This document shows, piece by piece, positions 16,068 to 23,143 of a stretch of 64,000 nucleotides of DNA; the first letter of the stretch is position 1, and every line of letters starts with the position of its first letter. Made by a program: the position numbers and the translations under genes. Source of the stretch: Nitrospira sp. CR1.2 (GTDB lineage: Bacteria; Nitrospirota; Nitrospiria; Nitrospirales; Nitrospiraceae). The notes under the pieces are model-generated. The model saw nothing but the letters and a program-made list of their open reading frames with translations, was not told where the DNA came from and made no database searches. The DNA lies in NCBI GenBank assembly GCA_014055495.1, contig WIAG01000001.1, positions 121,614 through 185,613 of the forward strand, given 5' to 3'.

Positions 16068-17099
16068 ATGAACGCGGTTGTCTTTCACGAACATGGCGGG
16101 CCGGGAAAGCTCCAGTATCAGGAGATGCCGATGCCGACGATCGGCGTCGACGAAGTCCTGGTGCAGGTGAAGGCTTGCGCGCTGAACCATCTGGATATCT
16201 GGATCAGGCAGGGGAGCCCGGCCTATCCGATGCCGCTCCCGCATATCCTCGGGTCGGACATCGCCGGCGTGGTGCACCAGATCGGCTCACATGTGGAGGG
16301 GGTTGCGGTAGGCGAGCGTATCTATGTGTCTCCCGGTGTGGGATGCGGGAAGTGCGAACAATGTCTTGCGGGTCGTGACAATATGTGCCGCTCCTATGGC
16401 CTGATTGGTGCGATGTGCCATGGCGGCTACGCGGACTATGTGAAGGTGTCCGCGCGAAATGTACATCCGATTCCCGGCGCCTTGTCGTTCGAACAGGCGG
16501 CGGCCTTTCCTCTGGTCTCCGTCACCGCCTGGCATATGTTGTTCGGATTGGCGGAGGTGCAGCCCGGCGAAGAGGTGTTGATTATGGGCGCGGGCAGCGG
16601 GGTGGGGCACATGGCGATTCAAATGGCCAAGCTCGCCGGTGCTCGCGTCTTGACCACCGTCGGGAGCGAGGAGAAAGTCGCGAAGGCGAAGGATCTGGGG
16701 GCGGACGAAGTCATCATCCACAGCCGTGAGCAGGTCAATCAGCGGGTGCGGGAACTGACGGAGCGCCGTGGTGTGGATGTGGTGATTGAGCACATTGGTC
16801 CGGAAGTGTGGACGCAGTGCATCGATTCACTGGCCAAGGGCGGGCGGCTGATCACGTGCGGCGCGACGACGGGCGCGGAGGTCAAGCTCGACTTACGCTA
16901 CGTGTATTCGCGCCAGCTCACGATCAAGGGTTCGTACATGGGCTCCCAGAGTGAGTTGTTAAAGGCCGCTCACCTGGTCGGTGAGGGGCGGTTGCGACCG
17001 GTCATCGATCGGACATTTCCGCTGTCCGATGCGAAGGCGGCACAAGAATATCTCTTGAGTCGAACATTTTTTGGTAAGATCGTGCTGACCGTTTCATAA
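16068..17099 (+). CDS. zinc-type alcohol dehydrogenase/quinone oxidoreductase (MDR)
   Basis: 343 residues of the medium-chain dehydrogenase/reductase superfamily. The N-terminal GroES-like domain has HILGSDIAGVV and the structural zinc loop GCGKCEQCLAGRDNMC (four cysteines). The Rossmann domain carries GAGSGVGHMAIQMAK (about residues 175-190) for NAD(P)H. The catalytic-zinc Cys is not evident (NHLDIWIRQG instead of the CxxD position), so it may act more like a quinone oxidoreductase than a true alcohol dehydrogenase. The ATG is preceded by GTGAGGATGTT. It is followed 51 bp later by a CBS-domain gene. Confidence 0.88.
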   Translation: MNAVVFHEHGGPGKLQYQEMPMPTIGVDEVLVQVKACALNHLDIWIRQGSPAYPMPLPHILGSDIAGVVHQIGSHVEGVAVGERIYVSPGVGCGKCEQCLAGRDNMCRSYGLIGAMCHGGYADYVKVSARNVHPIPGALSFEQAAAFPLVSVTAWHMLFGLAEVQPGEEVLIMGAGSGVGHMAIQMAKLAGARVLTTVGSEEKVAKAKDLGADEVIIHSREQVNQRVRELTERRGVDVVIEHIGPEVWTQCIDSLAKGGRLITCGATTGAEVKLDLRYVYSRQLTIKGSYMGSQSELLKAAHLVGEGRLRPVIDRTFPLSDAKAAQEYLLSRTFFGKIVLTVS

Positions 17100-17150
17100 G
17101 GAACGTCTTTATCGATTCTCATGTCCCCAACGGGCAGAAAGGTATGTGGT

Positions 17151-17585
17151 ATGGCAACAGTTGCACAAATCATGAACAAGAAACCTCAAACCGTCGGTCC
17201 GACGACGTCCATTCGCGGCGCGGCGAAAAAGATGCGCACCCTGCGGGTCAGCTCCCTCTTGATCAAGAAGGGGAAGAATCATGTCGGGATCGTGACCGAC
17301 ACGGATCTGGTTCGGAAAGGTTTGGCCACCAATCAGGATGTGGGCAAGCTAACCGTCGAACAGGTGATGACCTCCCCGCTGTGCACCATTGAGAGCAATC
17401 AGGCCGTCGATGATGCCCAGGATATGATGGGAGATCTCGGCGTGCGCCACCTGGCCGTAACCAAGGGCGGGTCAATCGTCGGCGTCGTGTCGGTCCGCGA
17501 TCTGTTGATGCACTACAAGCGGTACGCGCAATCGAGGCTGGCGGATAAGCAGGTGTATTCTGAACCCAAGATCGGCCAAGACTAG
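17151..17585 (+). CDS. stand-alone CBS-domain-pair protein (copy 1)
   Basis: 144 residues consisting of two CBS motifs and little else: VAQIMNKKPQTVGPTTSIRG, GIVTDTDLVRKGL, then VMTSPLCTIESNQAVDDA, GVVSVRDLL. Such pairs bind adenosine nucleotides and report energy state, but no effector domain is attached. I prefer the ATG at 17151 (GAAAGG 10 nt upstream); an ATG at 17121 would add ten residues. A second, related CBS pair lies inside the haem operon at 42100. Hairpin repeat R5 starts 2 bp after the stop. Confidence 0.88.
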   Translation: MATVAQIMNKKPQTVGPTTSIRGAAKKMRTLRVSSLLIKKGKNHVGIVTDTDLVRKGLATNQDVGKLTVEQVMTSPLCTIESNQAVDDAQDMMGDLGVRHLAVTKGGSIVGVVSVRDLLMHYKRYAQSRLADKQVYSEPKIGQD

Positions 17586-17587
17586 TC

Positions 17588-17709
17588 GGATGCTGAAAAC
17601 GGGCTCCAACTTCGTTCTCGGTCGCACGTCTCCCTGCGACGTATCAACAAGGATACGCCTCAGTCGCTGTGCTTCCTGCGGCCTGGTTGGAGAACCGTTT
17701 TGAGCATCC
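17588..17709 (+). repeat. hairpin repeat R5 (type B)
   Basis: Arms GGATGCTGAAAACGG...TCCAAC and GTTGGA...CCGTTTTGAGCATCC. Apex GTATC-AACAA-GGATAC: both sides of the apical stem changed relative to the other type B copies while pairing is kept. Confidence 0.85.
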
Positions 17710-17718
17710 TCAACCACC

Positions 17719-17832
17719 GTTGAAAACGGCTTCCAGCAGCGTTCTCGGCTCATCAAAATCCTCAACGTACCCCCTGAGGGTACGCCTCCGGTTTTGCTTC
17801 GCCTGCGGCCTTGCTGGACAGCCGTTTTGAAC
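17719..17832 (+). repeat. hairpin repeat R6 (type A)
   Basis: Arms GTTGAAAACGGCTTCCAGCA and TGCTGGACAGCCGTTTTGAAC, with the type A interior CAACGTACCC...GGGTACG. It stands 9 bp after R5. Confidence 0.8.
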
Positions 17833-17846
17833 ATCCTTCTGCGATG

Positions 17847-17967
17847 GGATGCTGAAGGCTGGCTCCAACTTCGTTCTCGGTCGCACCGCTCCCTGCGACG
17901 TACCGCAAGGGTACGCCTCAGTCGCCGTGCTTCCTGCGGCCTTGTTGGAGCACCGTTTTGAGCATCC
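17847..17967 (+). repeat. hairpin repeat R7 (type B)
   Basis: GGATGCTGAAGGCTGGCTCC opens and GGAGCACCGTTTTGAGCATCC closes. Apex GCGACGTACC-GCAA-GGGTACGCCTCAGTCGC, the cleanest type B core in the window. Confidence 0.8.
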
Positions 17968-17977
17968 TTCACCATGC

Positions 17978-18172
17978 GGATGCTGAAACGGTCCCCAACC
18001 TCGTTCTCAGTCGTACGACTCCCTGCGACGTAAGCAGTATAGGAGGGAAGGCTGGAGGGGTTTATCCGTTCACCAAGATTTCTGACTGCTGAACGGGTCA
18101 AACAAGTTTGGTGTGTACCTCCTCCGCCGTCGCACTCCCTGCGGCCTTGCTGGAAGGCCGTTTTGAACATTC
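17978..18172 (+). repeat. hairpin repeat R8 (type B) with insertion at its apex
   Basis: The left half is normal to CTGCGACGTA (18031) and the right half resumes around GCCGTCGCACTCCCTGCGG (18125). The usual short apex is replaced by about 90 bp. The insert holds its own stem, ATCCGTTCA (18064-18072) against TGAACGGGT (18090-18098), and AGGAGG/CCTCCT at its ends. Confidence 0.65.
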
Positions 18173-18179
18173 TTTTCCG

Positions 18180-18196
18180 GACGGATGCTGAAAGTG
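18180..18196 (+). repeat. hairpin repeat fragment R9
   Basis: CGGATGCTGAAAGTGGG matches only the left end of the family, then the sequence diverges into a T-run and AT-richer DNA. It marks the right edge of the 0.6-kb tandem cluster. Confidence 0.5.
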
Positions 18197-18493
18197 GGAA
18201 TTTTTTTGTGAGCCGCCATGTTTGATGAGGTATGCCAGCTTCGTGCACGATACACGACCCGCAACGTGGCCCGGTGGCGTTACGGATCGTGTCATATCTA
18301 AGGGGCCTCTGCTACGTTAGGTTTTGGCACAGCGTGGCACGTTAGTAATAAGTGTGGTGGAACATCTGGTGTACTGTTTGTGTTTACCGGAGGAGCGCTT
18401 ATTTTGTGGGTTCTTCGCAAGGCATACGCGCTTTTGACACCAAATCTGGTACGCGGGAAATAAGAGATACTCGCGGAAACCATTGTTCTTTGC
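18197..18493. other. AT-richer gap without gene
   Basis: About 300 bases between the repeat cluster and the ankyrin lipoprotein gene. Base composition is visibly lower in GC than the surroundings. No open frame has a plausible start signal. It may be part of the same acquired segment as the lipoprotein gene. Confidence 0.4.
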
Positions 18494-19195
18494 CTACTTT
18501 GCAGGATTTATCGCAATGCCGCTGTCAAGAAATTCGTTTAGGGTTCGAATAAGCGACTCTTGCGTTTGGGCCTCCTCCCATTGTCCTCGATCTGTGGAGT
18601 AAAGCTTTCCCCCTGCACTATTGAGGAGCGAAATAACCTTCTTCGCTGCCAGGGATTTTTCCCAGAGCGACCTCTCATGTTTTATCGAAGCAATTGCTCG
18701 TACGATCTGAACTCGTGCGAGTGCATAGGCTAATGCGGTGCTTTGTGAATGTTTGGAGCGAGCGTTGACTTGTGCACCTCTCTTGAGCAGCTCCTCAATG
18801 ATCTCCGCTTGCACTCCGGTCGCCGCGCTCATCAGTAGGGTGTGCCCATGGCGATCAGTTGATTCCACGCTACGGCCTGAGTTTAGTGCTAACGCAATAG
18901 TTGCCCAATCGCCAGCCAGTGCAGCATCGTGAAGAGAATGATCATCGACATAATCCTCAACGAGGGTCAATGGAAGCAATAATGTGTCGGCAATGAGGCT
19001 GGGAAAAAAATCGTAACTCGCAAACGGGTGAGGCACATTGCAGAGTTCGCGGATCCCACCATAGACTGATTTTCGATCCTGTATTTGTGCAAAATCATAG
19101 GAGTCAATCGTCCGGCTGCGGATAGTTCCACAGCCGGCTGTAAGAAAAATAAGGAACCCAATTGCTCCGGCGAAGAGGCCCCTATTTTCTATCAC
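18494..19195 (-). CDS. lipoprotein with YceK-like and ankyrin-repeat parts
   Basis: About 233 residues. The N-terminal signal ends in the lipobox LTAGC, so it is a lipoprotein. Next comes YGGIRELCNVPHPFASYDFF...ADTLLLPLTLVEDY, which matches YceK/DUF1375 outer-membrane lipoproteins. From about residue 90, HSLHDAALAGDWATIALALNSG and HGHTLLMSAATGVQAEIIEELLKRG are two ankyrin repeats. Codon use and base composition are more AT-rich than its neighbours, suggesting transfer. The GTG at 19195 follows GGGAGG; a GTG at 19207 is also possible but would overlap that site. Role unknown, likely protein binding at the envelope. Confidence 0.7.
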   Translation of the reverse strand: MIENRGLFAGAIGFLIFLTAGCGTIRSRTIDSYDFAQIQDRKSVYGGIRELCNVPHPFASYDFFPSLIADTLLLPLTLVEDYVDDHSLHDAALAGDWATIALALNSGRSVESTDRHGHTLLMSAATGVQAEIIEELLKRGAQVNARSKHSQSTALAYALARVQIVRAIASIKHERSLWEKSLAAKKVISLLNSAGGKLYSTDRGQWEEAQTQESLIRTLNEFLDSGIAINPAK

Positions 19196-19232
19196 GATAC
19201 CTCCCACTGAATCGGAGGAAGTCGATGACCGG

Positions 19233-19745
19233 CTATTTCGTGAGTTCTTTGACCAGATGACCGAGTTCGGGGAGGATGAGTTTTTCCATCGCCAGTCGGA
19301 CGGCGTTTTCCGAGCCAGGAGTGGAGAAGAGCACGCGGCCGTTGATGATGCCGGCGGTGGCCCGGCTCATGATGGCCGGTGAGCCGATCTCCTCATAGGT
19401 CAAGAACCGAAAGACTTCGCCGAATCCATCCAACCGTTTTTCCAGCATCGCATCCACGGCTTCAAACGTCGAATCTCGCCGGGAGATTCCGGTTCCGCCA
19501 TTAATGATGATGGCTTGGACCGAATCGTTTGCTGCCCCTTCGGTGATCCGCGCCTTGATCTCGGCTGGTTCATCCTTCACGAGGTGGTAGGCGGCGATCG
19601 TGTGCCCGTTCTCCTTCAGAAGCTTCCGGATCAACTGGCCACTCGTGTCGGTGTCGGGTGTGCGGGTATCGCTGCAGGTGATAATCATGCAACCGACAGA
19701 GCGGGGCGCGTGGTGTTTGTGTTCTTTGTGGCTAGGGGTGCTCAT
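19233..19745 (-). CDS. moaB: molybdenum cofactor biosynthesis protein MoaB/Mog family
   Basis: 170 residues of the MoCF-binding fold. Visible motifs are MIITCSDTRTPDTDTSGQ, the loop INGGTGISRRDSTFEAVDAM, which holds the molybdopterin-binding GGTG, and SRATAGIINGRVLFSTPGS. MoaB/MogA proteins adenylylate molybdopterin before molybdenum insertion. A His-rich N-terminal tail (SHKEHKHHAPRS) is an addition that could bind metal. A molybdenum cofactor gene fits a nitrite-oxidising or nitrate-reducing lifestyle. It is preceded on its strand by a hairpin repeat and a ferredoxin gene. Confidence 0.9.
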   Translation of the reverse strand: MSTPSHKEHKHHAPRSVGCMIITCSDTRTPDTDTSGQLIRKLLKENGHTIAAYHLVKDEPAEIKARITEGAANDSVQAIIINGGTGISRRDSTFEAVDAMLEKRLDGFGEVFRFLTYEEIGSPAIMSRATAGIINGRVLFSTPGSENAVRLAMEKLILPELGHLVKELTK

Positions 19746-19754
19746 AGCAATTGA

Positions 19755-19871
19755 ATGACGAACATGCCTTCCAGCGTCGTTCTCAGCTCCTCACGCTCCT
19801 CAACGTACCCCTGAAGATACGCCTCCAGGCGTGAGTCGCCGGCGGCCTTGCTGGAAAGGCATGTTGATCAT
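19755..19871 (-). repeat. hairpin repeat R10 (divergent type A)
   Basis: Arms ATGACGAACATGCCTTCCAGC (19755-19775) and GCTGGAAAGGCATGTTGATCAT (19850-19871). The outer arm sequence is quite different from R1-R8 yet still pairs. It keeps CAACGTACCCCTGAAG-ATACG and GGCGGCCTTG. It lies between the ferredoxin stop and the moaB start. Confidence 0.75.
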
Positions 19872-19895
19872 CCTCAACGAGGAGGATGATCCGAG

Positions 19896-20222
19896 CTACT
19901 TCCAGATGCTATCGGGATTCAATTTTTCTGCCGGCTTCCCGCCCTTGATGTGTTCGTCAAGGATGGTCGCGACATCGGCTTCCGTGACTTTGGAATACCA
20001 GGTGCCTTCGGGATAGACGACTACGGTCGGTCCCTGCTCGCAAGGGCCCAGGCAGGAAGACCCTGTGACCAGCACTTCGCCCGGCATGATGCCGCGTTGC
20101 ATCAGGCCCATGTTGAAGTTCATGAGCAGTTGCGCGGAACCCTGGCCGCCGCAGGACGGTTTGGGGTGGCCCGGCGGTCGGGCATTGGTGCAGACAAGGA
20201 TATGATGTTTTGGCTTTGGCAT
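19896..20222 (-). CDS. thioredoxin-like [2Fe-2S] ferredoxin
   Basis: 108 residues with four cysteines at 11, 24, 57 and 61. The pattern CTNARPPGHPKPSC followed by SSCLGPCEQGPTVVVYPEG is that of thioredoxin-like [2Fe-2S] ferredoxins. It is related to the NuoE fold and serves as a soluble electron carrier, or in cobalt/siroheme-linked proteins. GAGGT lies 5 nt before the ATG. It follows a gamma-glutamylcyclotransferase-like gene by 43 bp on the same strand, so the two may be co-transcribed. Confidence 0.87.
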   Translation of the reverse strand: MPKPKHHILVCTNARPPGHPKPSCGGQGSAQLLMNFNMGLMQRGIMPGEVLVTGSSCLGPCEQGPTVVVYPEGTWYSKVTEADVATILDEHIKGGKPAEKLNPDSIWK

Positions 20223-20265
20223 CGTGACCTCAATATATGGGTAAGTGACGATCTGGGGCGATCTA

Positions 20266-20709
20266 TCAGGCTGGCTTATAGGCTTTCCACTGCTCGCTGC
20301 ATTCTTCGGGCAACTTCCATTGTTTGATGCCCTTGAGCACCCAGTCGATATAATGCTCCTTCGGCTTGAACTTGCCGATGGGATTGGCCGCATGGGTGGT
20401 GACCAGGAGCTTTTCACCCTCTTCGGTGACGACCGTCACCGGCAAATGCCGGTAGGCGCCCTGCGGGACATCGTTTTCGAACTCATCAAGGAGCTTGAGA
20501 TCTTCGTCGGTGATCTCGAAGACGGCCCCCCAGACTTTTTCTCCTGGCGAAGGGACGACGCTCGCCAGGCCGCAGCGCCACTGTGTCGACCAGCGGCAGA
20601 ACTGCACGCTGTGGTCGGGCAGATACGCCGTGAAGAGAAATTTATGTTCCGGGGCGCGACGCTTGAGTTGAGACTGGTTCAAATTGTCCGCGTAAAAGAA
20701 GAACTTCAT
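20266..20709 (-). CDS. gamma-glutamylcyclotransferase-fold protein
   Basis: 147 residues. FFYADNLNQSQLKRRAPEH corresponds to the 'YGSNL' opening of the GGCT/AIG2 fold. VWGAVFEITDEDLKLLDEFEN supplies the conserved 'L-D-x-F-E' segment containing the catalytic-type glutamate. The opening loop is altered (YADNL for YGSNM), and the true reaction is unknown; family members cyclise gamma-glutamyl groups of glutathione or gamma-glutamyl amines. It is the first gene of a short minus-strand unit with the ferredoxin. A TTGACA box (20777-20782, minus strand) lies in its upstream gap. Confidence 0.75.
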   Translation of the reverse strand: MKFFFYADNLNQSQLKRRAPEHKFLFTAYLPDHSVQFCRWSTQWRCGLASVVPSPGEKVWGAVFEITDEDLKLLDEFENDVPQGAYRHLPVTVVTEEGEKLLVTTHAANPIGKFKPKEHYIDWVLKGIKQWKLPEECSEQWKAYKPA

Positions 20710-20837
20710 TGAACGGTGAGGCTCCCAGGGTGTCTAGTCGGTTGACCGGTACTTGTACCATAGCGTTGCGCGGCCTTGTCAAGCGCGACGACAACGGTTC
20801 ACGGGCCAATTCAGCGGCCGGACCGATCCTTCCCTGA

Positions 20838-20867
20838 TTGACAGAGAAATCGCATGCCACCTATAGT
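20838..20867 (+). promoter_or_regulatory. sigma70 promoter
   Basis: TTGACA (20838-20843), 18-bp spacer, TATAGT (20862-20867). It lies 44 bp before the start of the membrane-anchored hypothetical gene at 20911. Confidence 0.6.
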
Positions 20868-20910
20868 GATGAGTTGAGTCAGCTCCGACCGACGACGATC
20901 GTGACACCGT

Positions 20911-21366
20911 ATGAGTAAAGTCATCCATTACGCAGTGCTGCTGCTTCTGCTGGCCGGGGTGCTGGTGTATTGGTGGATGAAGCCGCCCACCCTGAATCCC
21001 GTCACTGACCCGCGTGCGGCCGAGGCGCTGGCCTTGGTGCAGACCCATCGAGCCGCCGGTTACCCGACCATCCTCCAGGCCTTCAATGAGCGGGCGCGCA
21101 TTCAAGAGGCCCGCAAGTTGGGGCTCCGCTTAGGTGAGTGGAAGGTGATCAAGCAGGGTGAGCAGCGGTATGAAGTCCGGATCTACATGCGGGAGCAGGG
21201 CACAACGCAGTGGTTTGAGCGCGACTTTATCTGGCATGTCGACCTGGACACGAAACGGGTCAATGCCGCCTCATTGCCGGCCGATGGGTTAATGCCGGAA
21301 GGGCCTGAGAGTGGCCGTCCTGGGCAGTCTCCAGGGGGCGCCCCTCCGTTTCCCCCTACAATGTAA
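20911..21366 (+). CDS. membrane-anchored hypothetical protein
   Basis: 151 residues. One N-terminal transmembrane helix (about residues 5-23, YAVLLLLLAGVLVYWWM) is followed by a soluble alpha/beta part and a Gly/Pro-rich tail. The sequence YEVRIYMREQGTTQWFERDFIWHVDLDTKRV looks like paired beta strands. I do not recognise the family. It has its own good sigma70 promoter and its 3' end overlaps the convergent Rieske gene by 11 bp. Confidence 0.65.
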   Translation: MSKVIHYAVLLLLLAGVLVYWWMKPPTLNPVTDPRAAEALALVQTHRAAGYPTILQAFNERARIQEARKLGLRLGEWKVIKQGEQRYEVRIYMREQGTTQWFERDFIWHVDLDTKRVNAASLPADGLMPEGPESGRPGQSPGGAPPFPPTM

Positions 21367-21682
21367 GCGGTACCTTCACCTGCACATCAGAGCCCCTGAC
21401 CCGCACCTCGACGCAGGCCACGCGGATGTCGGGATTTTCCCGCCGCTCACCGGTATGGACGTTGAATCGCCATCCGTGCCAGGGGCATACGATCAGGTCA
21501 CCATCCAGACAACCTTCGCCCAACGGTCCGCCGGCGTGCGGACAGGTGTTGTCGACGGCCAGAAACGCGCCGTGGATATTGCAGAGCGCAAGGAAAATGC
21601 CGTTGACTTCAATGGTGCGGCAAGTCCCGGGCGGGACTTGATCCACTTGGGCGACAGTGACGTAGTCGGTGTCCGAGTTCAC
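21356..21682 (-). CDS. Rieske [2Fe-2S] ferredoxin
   Basis: 108 residues. The cluster-binding boxes are CPHAGG (Cys47, His49) and CPWHGW (Cys66, His69), the full Rieske ligand set. Size and lack of a signal peptide match soluble Rieske ferredoxins or NirD-like subunits, acting as small cytoplasmic electron carriers. It starts with GTG after GAGGGG. No oxygenase or nitrite reductase large subunit is adjacent, so the partner is unknown. Confidence 0.92.
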   Translation of the reverse strand: MNSDTDYVTVAQVDQVPPGTCRTIEVNGIFLALCNIHGAFLAVDNTCPHAGGPLGEGCLDGDLIVCPWHGWRFNVHTGERRENPDIRVACVEVRVRGSDVQVKVPLTL

Positions 21683-21880
21683 GGGATCCCCTCACAGATC
21701 ACAGGATGGTCTGGCTTGTCTCAGGATGACGTAACATTATGAGTACAATCGCCTAAGCGCTTGATTTCATTAGACGCATATGGCATAGATGGATCAAGTT
21801 CTTTCAGGGGAAGGGTCACCACCGCGCCGCCATTTGCTATTCTGTAAACAGTGCACTCATAGGAGATCGCCGGAGCCACT

Positions 21881-22426
21881 ATGGAAATGACCTTGTTGCT
21901 CAACTCCACCTATGAACCGCTGCGTGTGCTGCATTGGCAAAAAGCCATTACCTTGCTCTGGCAAGGGAAGGTCGAAGTCCTCGAAGTCTACGACCGTCAA
22001 ATCCACGGTATCTCGATCTCCATCAAACTGCCTTCGGTGATGCGGCTGTTGAAGCTGGTCAAGCTCAAGGACAGTCATCGCGCGGTGAAGTTTTCCCGCA
22101 TCAATATCTTCACACGCGACGGGTATTGTTGCCAGTACTGCCGGCACAAGTTCCGCACGGAAGAACTGACGTTCGACCACGTCGTGCCTATTGCCAAGGG
22201 CGGTCGCAAGACCTGGGAGAACATCGTGACGGCCTGCTGGCGTTGTAACAACCGAAAGAGCGGACGAACGCCGGAAGAAGCCAACATGCGTCTGATGAAG
22301 AAGCCGGTCAAACCTCGCTGGAGCCCCACGGTGACGATTACCATCGGCATCCGGAACACGCCGGAAAGTTGGCGGGACTACCTGTATTGGAATCTCGAGT
22401 TGGATGCCGATCCGGCAGAGCCCTAG
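21881..22426 (+). CDS. HNH endonuclease-family protein
   Basis: 181 residues. The HNH core is RDGYCCQYCRHKF...LTFDHVVPIAKGGRKTWENIVTACWRCNNRKSGRTP. Both CxxC zinc knuckles and the H-N-H residues are present. The N-terminal 75 residues (LLNSTYEPLRVLHWQKAITLL, VEVLEVYD) belong to the widespread chromosomal HNH subfamily found outside mobile elements. That family's role is not established; DNA repair or nicking is possible. The gene is monocistronic here. Confidence 0.88.
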   Translation: MEMTLLLNSTYEPLRVLHWQKAITLLWQGKVEVLEVYDRQIHGISISIKLPSVMRLLKLVKLKDSHRAVKFSRINIFTRDGYCCQYCRHKFRTEELTFDHVVPIAKGGRKTWENIVTACWRCNNRKSGRTPEEANMRLMKKPVKPRWSPTVTITIGIRNTPESWRDYLYWNLELDADPAEP

Positions 22427-22517
22427 CGGTCTCAGTCGTGAGTGATGAGTTCTTAGTGTTGAGGTGAAGCAGTTTTCGCAACTCGCACGCAACACTCACA
22501 ACTCAACACGTTATTGG

Positions 22518-22970
22518 TTAATACACCTTATCAATGGTGATGTTCACGTCCTTCCCTCCGGGCAGTGTCGGATTCTTCGCATACCGCCCTTCCATATCTC
22601 CCGGTTGTGGTTGACCGGCCTGGCCGTCACGATCGAGGCGGGCGATCACGTCGACCATGCCTTTGAGCTCGCTGCCCTTCACCATCACATCGTCGTTCGT
22701 GATTTCAAATTGCACCGGGAATTTCGGTCCGTCGACCCGTTTGGCCGCAATCGGCCTTGGTGGGCCGCTGGGGCGTCGCACGATGACGAACAACACGTCT
22801 GTCGGTTTGACCTGATCTGCCAGGTTGGGCGCGATGTGCACCTGTCCGGCGATCGATCCCCCGCCCTGGTCCGGCTCTCCGATATGCGCCACGCCGAAGT
22901 AAGCCGCTAATGCCGCCACGCCGATGATTCCGCCGGCCATCGCCAGGGACCGTCCTGTATATCCAGCCAC
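22518..22970 (-). CDS. CcmI/CycH C-terminal-domain protein, membrane anchored
   Basis: 150 residues. One N-terminal membrane helix (about 9-27) is followed by a periplasmic domain: GQVHIAPNLADQVKPTDVLFVIVR, GPPRPIAAKRV, FPVQFEITNDDVMV, VIARLDRDGQAGQPQPGDMEG. This matches the C-terminal domain of the cytochrome c maturation protein CcmI/CycH. The TPR part that binds apocytochrome in normal CcmI is absent, and so is the second N-terminal helix. It may be a split maturation factor working with the system II-type CcsA at 37249, or a cytochrome-associated lipoprotein-like factor. Confidence 0.75.
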   Translation of the reverse strand: MAGYTGRSLAMAGGIIGVAALAAYFGVAHIGEPDQGGGSIAGQVHIAPNLADQVKPTDVLFVIVRRPSGPPRPIAAKRVDGPKFPVQFEITNDDVMVKGSELKGMVDVIARLDRDGQAGQPQPGDMEGRYAKNPTLPGGKDVNITIDKVY

Positions 22971-23143
22971 GATACACTCCTTTGCTCACCCATGACGAGC
23001 CACAGGGCTCCCGCATTCCGCTGCGGGCGCATTATACCCAGCTCACGGCGCAAAGGGGAGTAGTGAAGCCGGTTTACCCTGTGAAATCCCCTGTTGTATG
23101 ATACGCCTTTCCATTGTCGTGGGCTTCTGGGAGGACGATCATC

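Noticed and set aside
17472..18248. A 258-codon minus-strand frame, and similar frames reading MRILMSRERRARPFS-type peptides at other repeat copies
   Set aside because: These are translations through the hairpin repeats. Their sequence follows the repeat DNA, there are no ribosome binding sites, and similar peptides appear at each copy.
20777..20795. A promoter for the gamma-glutamylcyclotransferase-like gene (TTGACA on the minus strand)
   Set aside because: The only nearby -10 candidates give spacers of 14 or 19 bp, so I did not list it as a feature.
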